The notes under the pieces: model-generated
Told to the model about the DNA's origin: nothing
The model's input: only the letters and a program-made list of their open reading frames with translations
The model's database searches: none
Position numbers and translations under genes: made by a program
Shown here: piece after piece, positions 6,939-14,335 of the stretch
Numbering within the stretch: the stretch's first letter is position 1
How the letters are laid out: the number at the start of each line of letters is the position of its first letter
NCBI GenBank assembly: GCA_023432655.1
Contig: JAEYUK010000130.1
Span: forward strand, 1 to 16,688
DNA from: Pseudomonadota bacterium
GTDB taxonomy: Bacteria > Bdellovibrionota > Bacteriovoracia > Bacteriovoracales > Bacteriovoracaceae
Direction of reading: 5' to 3'
Length of the DNA: 16,688 nucleotides

Positions 6939-7982
6939 ATGAAGCATCTATCAATTCTCTCTCTTTTCACTCTCATGAGCATGGTTCTCATGGGCTGCTC
7001 ACAAGAGACGACGAAGATAAAAAATTCTTCTGATAGCCAGAATCCTTATTGTATCGGCCAGGCCTACTACTCCACCCCAGGCTGTCCTGGATACACCGGA
7101 GGTTCAGGCGGCGGTACGACAGGCGGAGGAACGGCCTGTACCAATCCAACAATTAACGATAAAACTTGTTATAACTATTGTAGCGTTCATCCAACCGGTT
7201 CAGGCTGTTTAAGTAATGGGACCAACTGTAACATCTATCCTTATGCCTATGGATGTAATGGTGGCGGAACAGGCAGTAACCCTCATAAACAAGTTATTTC
7301 AACTTACGTTGATAAGAATTGGGCCGTAGATTATCCCTATGTTCCACCTGTTCAATGTAATCCCGCAACGACACCATCAAACATTAATTACACCCCTTAT
7401 GAAACTCGTAAAGGGAGTGTGACTCTGGCAGGTAAGAATGGCTATGATCCGGCTTCCGGACAGGCCTACCTCGATACAACTTCCCAACTCCTACAATCAG
7501 TAGCAGGGGCGAGAGAATTCTTCTGGGGAGATTCGACTTTAAAAATTAGATTTAAAGCAAACGTTCAGCCATATTCGGTCAAGAGTTCTACTGTTTGTCC
7601 TGGGCGCAAAGAAGGTAATTCCATGATGAAGGGATATGGACGAATCAAATTCGATGTTTCATTAGTGGGTAGACGTGGTGACGGCACAACTGGAACAGAA
7701 TATTTAGGCACTCAAATTATTGATGTGAATAAATGTACTTCGGCCATTGATCTTTCAAGTTACGCCGAAAGATATCCAAACGGGATCTATCTTAAATACT
7801 ACAATGTTCAAGGTAACAAGAACTGGTCCCCAGGAATTGGATATGAAGCCTATTACGATAACTATGGCTTCATTTATCCTCAGAACCCTCACGTTCAAAA
7901 TACCTGGACAAATATCCGAGACGCCGAATGCTGGTCTATCGACGTAGAAGTAGCGGCCGACGGTACTAAGACTTTTGATTAA
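6939..7982 (+). CDS. Cys/Gly-rich outer-surface lipoprotein of unknown function
   Basis: A lipoprotein with a classical type II signal peptide (MKHLSILSLFTLMSMVLMGC); the lipobox Cys is residue 20 from the ATG at 6939. An in-frame ATG at 6927 adds four residues, but its ribosome site is inside a hairpin. AAGG at 6930-6933 and the normal 20-residue signal length favour 6939. After the signal comes a flexible segment (about 35-115) with many Cys spaced among Gly/Ser/Thr-rich linkers (GGSGGGTTGGG). It suggests a disulfide-stapled stalk. A folded C-terminal domain of about 220 residues follows, rich in Tyr and with a few further Cys. I do not recognise the family; a surface adhesin or stalk protein is a guess. 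It is divergent from the sigma-like gene, and its 3' end overlaps gshB by 17 nt tail to tail. Confidence 0.7.
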   Translation: MKHLSILSLFTLMSMVLMGCSQETTKIKNSSDSQNPYCIGQAYYSTPGCPGYTGGSGGGTTGGGTACTNPTINDKTCYNYCSVHPTGSGCLSNGTNCNIYPYAYGCNGGGTGSNPHKQVISTYVDKNWAVDYPYVPPVQCNPATTPSNINYTPYETRKGSVTLAGKNGYDPASGQAYLDTTSQLLQSVAGAREFFWGDSTLKIRFKANVQPYSVKSSTVCPGRKEGNSMMKGYGRIKFDVSLVGRRGDGTTGTEYLGTQIIDVNKCTSAIDLSSYAERYPNGIYLKYYNVQGNKNWSPGIGYEAYYDNYGFIYPQNPHVQNTWTNIRDAECWSIDVEVAADGTKTFD

Positions 7983-8922
7983 GCATTAAATCAATCACTA
8001 CGTCCGCCAGATTCTTCTGGTAGGCGTAGCTGACTTCAACCAACAATCCCGGGCAAGTGATATTCACTTCAGAGATGGCGTCGCCTAAGATATCGAAGGC
8101 CACCCAATCCACGCCATAATCCATCAGTTCTTTTACAATAGGCTCGGCGCGACTGCGGGCAAGCTCACTCAATGGCTCTTTCCAGAAACTCGCTCCCTGG
8201 GCGATATTAGAGAGGAATTCACCGTCCTTAGGAGTCTTTAAGATAGTTCCTATCTCCACTCCCTTAAAGTAAATGGACCGGATTTCCCCTTTCGTCACAG
8301 CTTCGATAAAAGGCTGAACGATAACTGGCCCCTGAAGTTCAATGACTTTCTCTTCAAAACGCTTTTCCCAATCATTTAAAGGAAGTTTCTCTACCCCTAT
8401 ACCACTATAGAGATCCATAGGTTTTAGAATGAGGGCCGAAGGCTTAGGATCTAACTGCTGAACAAAGTTTTGAGCAAGTTTTAGACTCTGACCAATATAG
8501 CTGGGAGTTGCTCCCTGGGAGCGATAGGCATAAAGCTTTTCGTTAAACTGCATAATTCCACGGGGATCATTCATCACCTTGATTCCCTGGGCAACCAAGT
8601 TATCAAGCATCCATAAAATGCGCAGGTAACGGCTATCAAAAGGCGGATCTAAGCGCATGTGAATCACATCGCTGGAATTAAGTTCGATGACTTTTTCGCC
8701 CGTCGTTTCAAAGCTCGACATATAGATTCCATCTTCTTTGAATGTGCCTTTAAAAGAATGGACGCGAAGCTTTTGAGTGCCTTGGTTATGAACCGCAAAA
8801 TCACTTTCAAAAAAAACGTACGTCTCAATTCCCCTCTTCTGCATTGCCAGAGCAAGCATCATTGAGGAATCTTTTTTGATATTTAATTTATGAATGGGAT
8901 CAATCAGCAGCAATTGGCGCAT
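7966..8922 (-). CDS. gshB: Glutathione synthetase (ATP-grasp)
   Basis: A 318-aa protein, collinear with E. coli GshB (316 aa). It ligates glycine to gamma-glutamylcysteine with ATP in the cytoplasm, the last step of glutathione synthesis. Signatures are IDPIHKLNIKKDSS (7-20), MRLDPPFD (89-96), FNEKL (126-130), the ATP-grasp strand ALILKP (163-168) and the metal-binding SEVNITCPG (284-292; E285 and N287). The glycine-rich loop usually read as DGMGG is DLYSGIGV here, so identity is moderate. A related ligase with another substrate remains possible. gshA is not in the window. The ATG lies inside the end of the upstream metallopeptidase gene (23-nt overlap) with AAGG 8 nt before it, making it the last gene of the miaB operon. 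Confidence 0.88.
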   Translation of the reverse strand: MRQLLLIDPIHKLNIKKDSSMMLALAMQKRGIETYVFFESDFAVHNQGTQKLRVHSFKGTFKEDGIYMSSFETTGEKVIELNSSDVIHMRLDPPFDSRYLRILWMLDNLVAQGIKVMNDPRGIMQFNEKLYAYRSQGATPSYIGQSLKLAQNFVQQLDPKPSALILKPMDLYSGIGVEKLPLNDWEKRFEEKVIELQGPVIVQPFIEAVTKGEIRSIYFKGVEIGTILKTPKDGEFLSNIAQGASFWKEPLSELARSRAEPIVKELMDYGVDWVAFDILGDAISEVNITCPGLLVEVSYAYQKNLADVVIDLMLNQKS

Positions 8923-9973
8923 GAGGTACCTTTATTTTAAGAAAATCAGTGAAGCTTCCATAGTTTGACTGTTTTTCGTAATCTACGTATTCCATTCTAA
9001 GCCAAGTTAAGTACTGTTTTAAGTCAAAACTTCTGTGACTTTTCAGCTGGTAAAGAAAATCTTGCTCTTCTTCATAAGTAAGAAACGCTGCAAAGCTTGC
9101 TTGGTTCCAGTCAGGTTTAACCTCACACTCTGAGTCTTCCAGCTGAATTTCCACACAATAGGATTTTAAACCAGGAATGAAAACTTCACTCACAAAACGC
9201 TGCGTAAGATCATCCGCTTTTTCCGGAGTAATGAAACCTCCAAGTTTCGCGAACTCCGTCTGAAGAATGCCAATCAGATCCACCACTTTCTGAGACAAAA
9301 GATTCTTTTTATCCTGGATCTCAAAATGCTTTTGAAGTTCTGGTCGGTCTTTAAAATATTCCTTTAAAAGTTCTTTCCCATAAAGAGTGGCCAGATTTTC
9401 ATTTAGCTCCACTTCATCTTTAATAAAAAAGATGGTGTGAAATAATTCATGGAAGACAAGTTCAGCTAGCTCCACATCGTTGTATTCAAAGAAGGAGGAA
9501 AGGATACGGTCTTCAAAGTAGCCAAGGGTGGAATAGGCATAGACCGGACGAATAAAGGTCGCAAGATTCTCTTCACTTTCTAATTTACGAGCAAAGGCTT
9601 CCGCGGAATTCTTTTTGAAAAAACCGATGTAAGGAAAACTTCCCAAGACTGGAAACTTAAATTCCTTAGCTTCAATTTTTGTTTTGTTACTGGCAATGAC
9701 TAAGTAAGTGACGGCCTTGTGAGGAAGAATCGTGGTTTTAGAGTAGATACTCGTTTTTTTCTCAGAAAAGTAAGAATAAAAAAAACTTTTATACTCACCA
9801 ATCAGCTTGATCTTCCTCTTCATCTCATCTGAAATTTCAGGATCTTTTAAGATTTCTTCGTTATCTCGCCCCGACCACTGAAGTTTTGCCTGCTCCATCC
9901 CCTGCTCGGAAATATACCCAAACATGGTGCAACCACTAGTTAAGAAGAGAAATAGTAAGACTTTAATAAGCAT
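8900..9973 (-). CDS. Lipoprotein zinc aminopeptidase-like protein (PF10023 family)
   Basis: A 357-aa protein with a short lipoprotein signal (MLIKVLLFLFLTSGC, lipidated Cys15), so it is exported and membrane-anchored. VYAYSTLGYFEDRI (144-157) and the zinc site HELFH (175-179), with the downstream glutamate in NENLATLYG (E192), match the putative aminopeptidase family PF10023/COG4324. Both histidines, the catalytic E176 and the third ligand are present, so it should be active. The peptide substrate is unknown. The start is fixed by the signal peptide and by an in-frame TAA just upstream. No good ribosome site lies close to it (AAGGG is about 25 nt away), so expression may depend on coupling to the DUF454 gene that ends 39 nt upstream. 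It overlaps gshB by 23 nt. Confidence 0.85.
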   Translation of the reverse strand: MLIKVLLFLFLTSGCTMFGYISEQGMEQAKLQWSGRDNEEILKDPEISDEMKRKIKLIGEYKSFFYSYFSEKKTSIYSKTTILPHKAVTYLVIASNKTKIEAKEFKFPVLGSFPYIGFFKKNSAEAFARKLESEENLATFIRPVYAYSTLGYFEDRILSSFFEYNDVELAELVFHELFHTIFFIKDEVELNENLATLYGKELLKEYFKDRPELQKHFEIQDKKNLLSQKVVDLIGILQTEFAKLGGFITPEKADDLTQRFVSEVFIPGLKSYCVEIQLEDSECEVKPDWNQASFAAFLTYEEEQDFLYQLKSHRSFDLKQYLTWLRMEYVDYEKQSNYGSFTDFLKIKVPHAPIAAD

Positions 9974-10012
9974 GGATTGATTTTAACGAATTGCCCTTCA
10001 TGTTCAATCAAT

Positions 10013-10372
10013 TTATAGGTGACTATTTCTGGTTGCTACAAAGACAAGGACGGATACCAAGATAGTTCCGACAAGTATTTTGATTAATATTGGAATGCCT
10101 GGGTTTAAAGCAATAAAAATGAGGGACCCCAGAATCATCACTGCGCATAGAATTTTGGCCCGTGGCCGAATCACCCTTCTCTCATTCCAGTCTCTGAGGC
10201 CCTCTCCGGCCACTGGCAATTGGAGAAGCCACTCATGAAAACGAGGAGAGGATTTGGAAAAGAGAAAGGCCGCAAGGATAAGAAAAGGAGTAGTAGGAAC
10301 CACTGGCAAAAAAGCGCCAATGATTCCTAGAGAAAATGCGAGCCAGCCGAAAACTAAAAGAACCAGTTTCAC
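10013..10372 (-). CDS. DUF454 (YbaN-like) inner-membrane protein
   Basis: I place the start at the GTG at 10372, giving 119 aa, rather than at an upstream ATG that would add 28 residues inside miaB. GTG overlaps the miaB stop as GTGA, GGGAAG lies about 6 nt upstream, and translation then begins KLVLLVFGWLAFSLGIIGAF, exactly where DUF454 proteins begin. The family signature FLPVVPTTPFLILAAFLFSK (residues 21-40), followed by SSPRFHEWLL, is clear. TM segments are predicted at about 3-20, 24-38, 75-91 and 94-112. Family members such as E. coli YbaN are small inner-membrane proteins of unknown function. The gene is translationally coupled to miaB and ends 39 nt before the metallopeptidase. Confidence 0.9.
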   Translation of the reverse strand: MKLVLLVFGWLAFSLGIIGAFLPVVPTTPFLILAAFLFSKSSPRFHEWLLQLPVAGEGLRDWNERRVIRPRAKILCAVMILGSLIFIALNPGIPILIKILVGTILVSVLVFVATRNSHL

Positions 10373-11787
10373 AGGTTCTTCCCGTGATCCTTTATCAGTT
10401 TTCCCTGCGTAGACAGTGCTGTGGCCGATGTAATTTCCACATCGACCCAATGCCACTGATAATCTTTTTCAAGAGCTTCAGGTTCAAAGTGAACAATTCT
10501 GTTACATGATGAGCGGCCCTGCCACTTTTGAACACCCTTACTGATATTTTTTCCATCAACTAATACCCGGTAGGTTTTTCCAACCATCCCCGCGCGAATT
10601 TGGGCCTGGATATTAAGCTGAAGATCCATCACTTCCCGGAGACGTCGACCACGAATATCATCCGTCAGGACATCATTCATACGGGCAGCCTTCGTCCCCT
10701 TACGGGAAGAATAGGCATAAGCAAAGATATTATCAAATTGAGCATCTTGAAGAAGCTTCAAAGTGTCCTGATGCTCTTCCTCAGTTTCATTCGGAAAACC
10801 AGCAATAATGTCACTGGTAATTACCATTTCTGGATTGGCCTTGCGCATTTTTGCTAAAAGAGTGAGGTAATGTTCCACCGTGTACTCACGAAGCATGCGC
10901 TGAAGAACCGAATTTGAGCCCGATTGGACAGGAAGATGTAAATGATTGGCGAGCTTTTTAGAACTTGCATGAGCTTCAATCAAATCATCAGTCACATCAT
11001 AGGGGTGAGAAGTCGTGTAACGAAGAAGATGAAGGCCATCTACCTTCTCTAACTCCATAATGAGTTGGCCTAGTGACTCTCCGTTATCTTTTCCGAAAGA
11101 GTTCACGTTCTGACCAAGAAGCATCACTTCCTGAAAGCCCGAATACTCAACTAAACGTTTAACGTCAGTCACGACTTCCGCTAAACGCCGGGACTTTTCT
11201 CGACCGCGTGTAAAAGGAACAATACAATAAGAACAAAACTTATCGCAGCCTTTGATGATATTCACAAAAGCTTGTGGAGTCCCTTGAGTGATTTTTGTTT
11301 CGATCGAATAGTTATCCGAACGATCCCAGGCCGTCACAGTAAATTTTTTCTCACCGGCATAGGCCCGATATACCATCTCGCCGATGTTATCAATCACATC
11401 TGTTCCAAAAGCAAAATCAAGCTGCTTATACTTTTGAACCAGATCCTTCCCTTCAGTCTGGGCAATACATCCACCGGCCGCGACGATGACGTTTTTCTTC
11501 ATGCCGGTTTCAGGATCAATATCAGGATTAGTTTTTAATTTTTTGGTTTCACCTAAGTGAGAATAAAATTTCTGATTCGCCAGATCTCTTACCGCACAGG
11601 TGTTGAAAATCACCAGATCAGCTTCAGACTGCTCGTCGGTCTTAGTGAAATTCATTCCCGATAAATGAGAAAGAATTCGTTCGGTATCGTGGTAGTTCAT
11701 TTGGCAGCCGTAAGTTTTCAGCCACACTTTACGAGGAGGAAAATCGAGCTCCCCCACTTTAATGATATTGGAATCAGTGGATTGCAT
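10369..11787 (-). CDS. miaB: tRNA-2-methylthio-N6-dimethylallyladenosine synthase
   Basis: A 472-aa radical-SAM methylthiotransferase. It adds the 2-methylthio group to i6A37 of tRNAs reading UNN codons, which stabilises codon-anticodon pairing. The N-terminal UPF0004 domain has its three cluster cysteines C28 (TYGCQMN), C64 (FNTCAVR) and C107 (AAGGCIAQ). The radical-SAM motif CDKFCSYC supplies C181, C185 and C188, followed by IVPFTRGREKSR. The C-terminal TRAM domain (about 395-465) includes RVLVDGKNISKG. Length and order are normal for MiaB. AGGGGA lies about 5 nt before the ATG, and a good sigma-70 promoter lies about 60 nt upstream. It heads a four-gene operon with DUF454, the metallopeptidase and gshB. 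Confidence 0.96.
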   Translation of the reverse strand: MQSTDSNIIKVGELDFPPRKVWLKTYGCQMNYHDTERILSHLSGMNFTKTDEQSEADLVIFNTCAVRDLANQKFYSHLGETKKLKTNPDIDPETGMKKNVIVAAGGCIAQTEGKDLVQKYKQLDFAFGTDVIDNIGEMVYRAYAGEKKFTVTAWDRSDNYSIETKITQGTPQAFVNIIKGCDKFCSYCIVPFTRGREKSRRLAEVVTDVKRLVEYSGFQEVMLLGQNVNSFGKDNGESLGQLIMELEKVDGLHLLRYTTSHPYDVTDDLIEAHASSKKLANHLHLPVQSGSNSVLQRMLREYTVEHYLTLLAKMRKANPEMVITSDIIAGFPNETEEEHQDTLKLLQDAQFDNIFAYAYSSRKGTKAARMNDVLTDDIRGRRLREVMDLQLNIQAQIRAGMVGKTYRVLVDGKNISKGVQKWQGRSSCNRIVHFEPEALEKDYQWHWVDVEITSATALSTQGKLIKDHGKNL

Positions 11788-11844
11788 AAGTCCCCTAAAA
11801 CATTAGTTATTCAGTCTAAGACTAAGGGTTGATAAATTTGCCGC

Positions 11845-11873
11845 AATATAGCAACTTGGGCCATTGATGTAAA
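11845..11873 (-). promoter_or_regulatory. Sigma-70 promoter of the miaB operon
   Basis: On the minus strand, TTTACA (11873-11868), exactly 17 nt, then TATATT (11850-11845): five of six matches in each element with ideal spacing. The expected transcript start near 11838 gives a leader of about 50 nt. That leader contains the small perfect palindrome AGTCTAAGACT (11813-11823), whose meaning is unknown. Confidence 0.6.
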
Positions 11874-11913
11874 GAAGCGAATTTACCGGTTCCGCTGTGG
11901 AAGCAATAACGCG

Positions 11914-12516
11914 TTAAAGGATTTCTAAGTGAATGGCCAAATAAAACATGAGGTTAAAGATAAAGTGGAGAACAATCGGTGCAAAAACCGAATGAAAGCG
12001 CAGAAGGGCCTGGCCGCAAATGACTCCTAGAACGAAAGTATAAAAAACCTGAAACCCTATGAATGGCACATACTCGGCCGGAAGCACTCTAAGCCCTATT
12101 AGATGAGAGAAGGCAAAGATGGAGGCCACCAGCATGGAGGTAACATTTTTCCCTCCCACTTGTGAAACCAGGGTTCTTTGGAAAGTTTGTCTGAATACTA
12201 ATTCTTCTAAAATGGGAGCAAAGAAAAGAAGATGCCACTCTAATCCGGTCACTAAACGAAAGGGTGTTTCTATTTCCATGTACCAAATAGCACCAATTGA
12301 AGCTACGGCAAGAGCGATGACTTCAAGAGTCGCTTTAAACGTTTGTTTATTAATTCGCCAGCGAAATTTCCACGGCAAACGGAAGAAGAAGGAAACACCA
12401 AGAGCGAAAAGCAGATCAAATATGTAAGAGAATGAAATTGAAGATGGCAGTTTATGCCAGGGAAGTCCCCAGGAAAATGAAAAATAAATGATGACCAGGA
12501 AGAAAAAACTAATCAA
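11914..12516 (-). CDS. CPBP-family intramembrane metalloprotease (Rce1-like)
   Basis: A 200-aa, highly hydrophobic protein with all motifs of the CPBP/Abi family (PF02517). Motif 1 is EELVFR (E104, E105, R109), motif 2 FAFSH (F134, H138), and motif 3 HFIFN (H184, N188). These residues form the glutamate/histidine active site within the membrane, so it should be catalytically competent. Substrates of bacterial members are mostly unknown. The start is an unusual TTG that overlaps the preceding gene's TGA as TTGA, with GGGAG about 9 nt upstream. It is the last gene of the WYL-led operon. A run of TM segments covers most of its length. Confidence 0.9.
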   Translation of the reverse strand: MISFFFLVIIYFSFSWGLPWHKLPSSISFSYIFDLLFALGVSFFFRLPWKFRWRINKQTFKATLEVIALAVASIGAIWYMEIETPFRLVTGLEWHLLFFAPILEELVFRQTFQRTLVSQVGGKNVTSMLVASIFAFSHLIGLRVLPAEYVPFIGFQVFYTFVLGVICGQALLRFHSVFAPIVLHFIFNLMFYLAIHLEIL

Positions 12517-13226
12517 CCAATTTCTCCCGCATTAGCGATTCTGTGCAGTAACTTTATTATTTCATCATAGAATTGCGGTTTTGTAACTTTGATTATTTGC
12601 TGAAATGTAGGTGTTTTGCTTTCGCCATGGCCCGTGTTTTTATCATCGAAGACGACAATCTGAAGTGAATTGTCATCTCTCATGTAATAGAAGATATCCA
12701 GATTGAATATGATAACTCTTAAAACCCTTTCACCACTTTCAGGAACGATTCCTGAAAAGCAAGCCCCGGTTAGGATCAAATCTCTTTTCCCTTTCATGCT
12801 GTCTAAGGCCCTGGTCACAGTTCCAAAGCTCGCCTGAATCCATTGGAGAACCCGCGTTTCATTCTGAAAATCCATCGTGGTTGCCCCTGTCACAGGAGTC
12901 AACATGAAATCATTATTACTATCCAAGCTATGCTTTAATACCGAGTGAAGGGCCAGATTCATCATTGGAACAAGCGTCTGATTATCCTTACTCACTTTTT
13001 CTGAAAAAACTTGTTTTTTACCTTGAAGAAATTTAAGCCTATCTTCTTTATCACGCTCCCACTGAATGATAGTGGACTTTGGTCCGTGGACCTCAATCAC
13101 CCAACGTCTCCCTGAAGACTGATTAAGATCGAAATTCCAGGTCACAACTCTCCATTCGCTCCCTTCTGGAGTGAATTCCATGAAAAGCTTTTTAGGATCT
13201 TGCTTAAACCAGTTGAACAGACTCAT
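12513..13226 (-). CDS. Unrecognised soluble protein in the WYL/YciB/LOG/CPBP operon
   Basis: A 237-aa protein from the ATG at 13226. A further upstream in-frame ATG (13268) would add 14 residues inside the LOG gene. I choose 13226 because it overlaps the LOG stop as ATGA, like the junctions on both sides, and opens MSLFNWFKQ with GGGAA upstream. No signal peptide or TM segment is seen. The C-terminal half is strand-rich (RVLRVIIFNLDIFYYMRD, then LQIVVFDD), and the middle has DLILTGACFSGIVPESGERV. I recognise no family or catalytic motif. Tight coupling to both the LOG and CPBP genes suggests stoichiometric co-expression with them. Confidence 0.75.
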   Translation of the reverse strand: MSLFNWFKQDPKKLFMEFTPEGSEWRVVTWNFDLNQSSGRRWVIEVHGPKSTIIQWERDKEDRLKFLQGKKQVFSEKVSKDNQTLVPMMNLALHSVLKHSLDSNNDFMLTPVTGATTMDFQNETRVLQWIQASFGTVTRALDSMKGKRDLILTGACFSGIVPESGERVLRVIIFNLDIFYYMRDDNSLQIVVFDDKNTGHGESKTPTFQQIIKVTKPQFYDEIIKLLHRIANAGEIG

Positions 13227-13768
13227 TTTAAGAATTTTCCCGCCAAATGTTCCCGTATCTCGTTCCATGAATCCGAATCAAAAAGAAGCTTACGATCATC
13301 GAGCTTTATTAGGCCCTTATCAGTTGCGAGATTTAGAAACTTCAATAAATCGTCGTAATAATTATTAATATTAAAGATAGCAATGGGTTTGGAATGAAGA
13401 CCTAATTGTTTCCAGGTGAGAATCTCAAAGAGCTCATCCATGGTTCCCATGCCACCAGGAAAGATCAGAAAGGCATCCGATAAGTCATACATCATTTTTT
13501 TACGAGCGTGCATATCTTTTACCACATGAAGCTCTGTGAGCCCGCCATGAGCAATTTCTTTTTTCATTAACTGCTGTGGGATGACACCTCTAACAACGCC
13601 ACCTTTGTTGATGAGTTCAGTGGCAAGCGCCCCCATGATTCCAATACCTGCTCCGCCATAAACCAGTTCAATGCCATGTTGAAAGAAATCGTTCGTGATG
13701 ATTTTGACTTGACGGTCAACTTCTGGATCCTTACTGGCATTAGCTCCGCAAAATATACAAACTCTCAT
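13223..13768 (-). CDS. LOG-family nucleotide 5'-monophosphate phosphoribohydrolase (TIGR00730)
   Basis: A 181-aa Rossmann-fold protein of normal family length. The LOG signatures are YGGAGIGIMG (37-46), MHARK (86-90) and PGGMGTMDE (104-112), which carry the arginine and glutamate used in catalysis. Family members cleave nucleoside 5'-monophosphates to base and ribose 5-phosphate. In plants and some bacteria the product is cytokinin; in most bacteria the true role is unknown, and names such as lysine decarboxylase are historical. GGAG lies 9 nt upstream of the ATG. The gene overlaps its neighbours on both sides by 4 nt (ATGA), within the WYL operon. Confidence 0.93.
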   Translation of the reverse strand: MRVCIFCGANASKDPEVDRQVKIITNDFFQHGIELVYGGAGIGIMGALATELINKGGVVRGVIPQQLMKKEIAHGGLTELHVVKDMHARKKMMYDLSDAFLIFPGGMGTMDELFEILTWKQLGLHSKPIAIFNINNYYDDLLKFLNLATDKGLIKLDDRKLLFDSDSWNEIREHLAGKFLK

Positions 13769-14325
13769 CTTCTTAATCTCCGAGCAAAAAATTTAATGTA
13801 GAGGATTTCCACAATCATAAAACCTCCGAAAGCGAGATAAAATCCTCCCGTTTTCCAGAAAAGCCAAACAGCTGTGGTTTCCTTTATTGCAACGTATGCC
13901 ATAAAGACGGCAAACACTAAAAGAAACAAACACAAATGCCATTCAAGCGTTTTATAGAATTCTTCCGGTAGCGGCGGTCTTTGCTTAAAATCCATCAACA
14001 TTTCAAACATCAGCGATTTCTTTTTTAATTTTTTGTAAATAAGAAATAGTCCTATGGCCATTCCTGTAAATGTTGGTTGCAGCTTAAAAAAAATACCTTC
14101 CTGAGCAATTAAAGAAATTCCTCCGAGAACAACAATCAGTGCTATGTTTAACTTAGAAAGTGTGTGAACGTGCCCTGTAAATTTCTTTTCTAACCCCATT
14201 TCCAGTAAACCTAGAACCATCCCACCAAGGAGAGCGATCTCCAGAGTGGAATAAGTCTCTAAAAGCCAATAGGCCAGGGCCGGAATAAAAGAAAGCAAAA
14301 AATAGGGTCGAGAAGCTTGGTTCAT
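13765..14325 (-). CDS. YciB/IspZ-like septation-associated inner-membrane protein
   Basis: A 186-aa integral membrane protein with about five hydrophobic segments (about 8-24, 27-45, 59-76, 82-98, 128-148, 160-178). Its order matches intracellular septation protein A/YciB (PF04279). The central TLSKLNIALIVVLGGISLI and the later hydrophobic segment WHLCLFLLVFAVFMAYVAI, followed by FWKTGGFY, align with the YciB pattern LNLAW..FF...ANIY.A......W..FK. YciB is linked to cell-envelope synthesis and division in enterobacteria. Identity is modest, so the family call is likely and the function inferred. It starts 10 nt after the WYL gene, and its stop overlaps the LOG start. Confidence 0.7.
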   Translation of the reverse strand: MNQASRPYFLLSFIPALAYWLLETYSTLEIALLGGMVLGLLEMGLEKKFTGHVHTLSKLNIALIVVLGGISLIAQEGIFFKLQPTFTGMAIGLFLIYKKLKKKSLMFEMLMDFKQRPPLPEEFYKTLEWHLCLFLLVFAVFMAYVAIKETTAVWLFWKTGGFYLAFGGFMIVEILYIKFFARRLRR

Positions 14326-14335
14326 GCTCTCAATG

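Noticed and set aside
9976..10012. Inverted repeat ATTGATT/AATCAAT between the DUF454 and peptidase genes
   Set aside because: AT-only-rich 7-bp arms around a 23-nt loop would be unstable, and no T-run follows.
11272..11538. Plus-strand open frames inside miaB
   Set aside because: They are antisense to a gene with complete family motifs and carry no start signals.
11877..11895. Possible intrinsic terminator after the CPBP gene
   Set aside because: The stem is only five pairs with a bulge and the following T-run is interrupted; too weak to call.
11907..11916. Perfect palindrome TAACGCGTTA overlapping the CPBP stop codon
   Set aside because: It is 10 bp with no loop and no repeat elsewhere in the window; chance is likely and it cannot act as a terminator.
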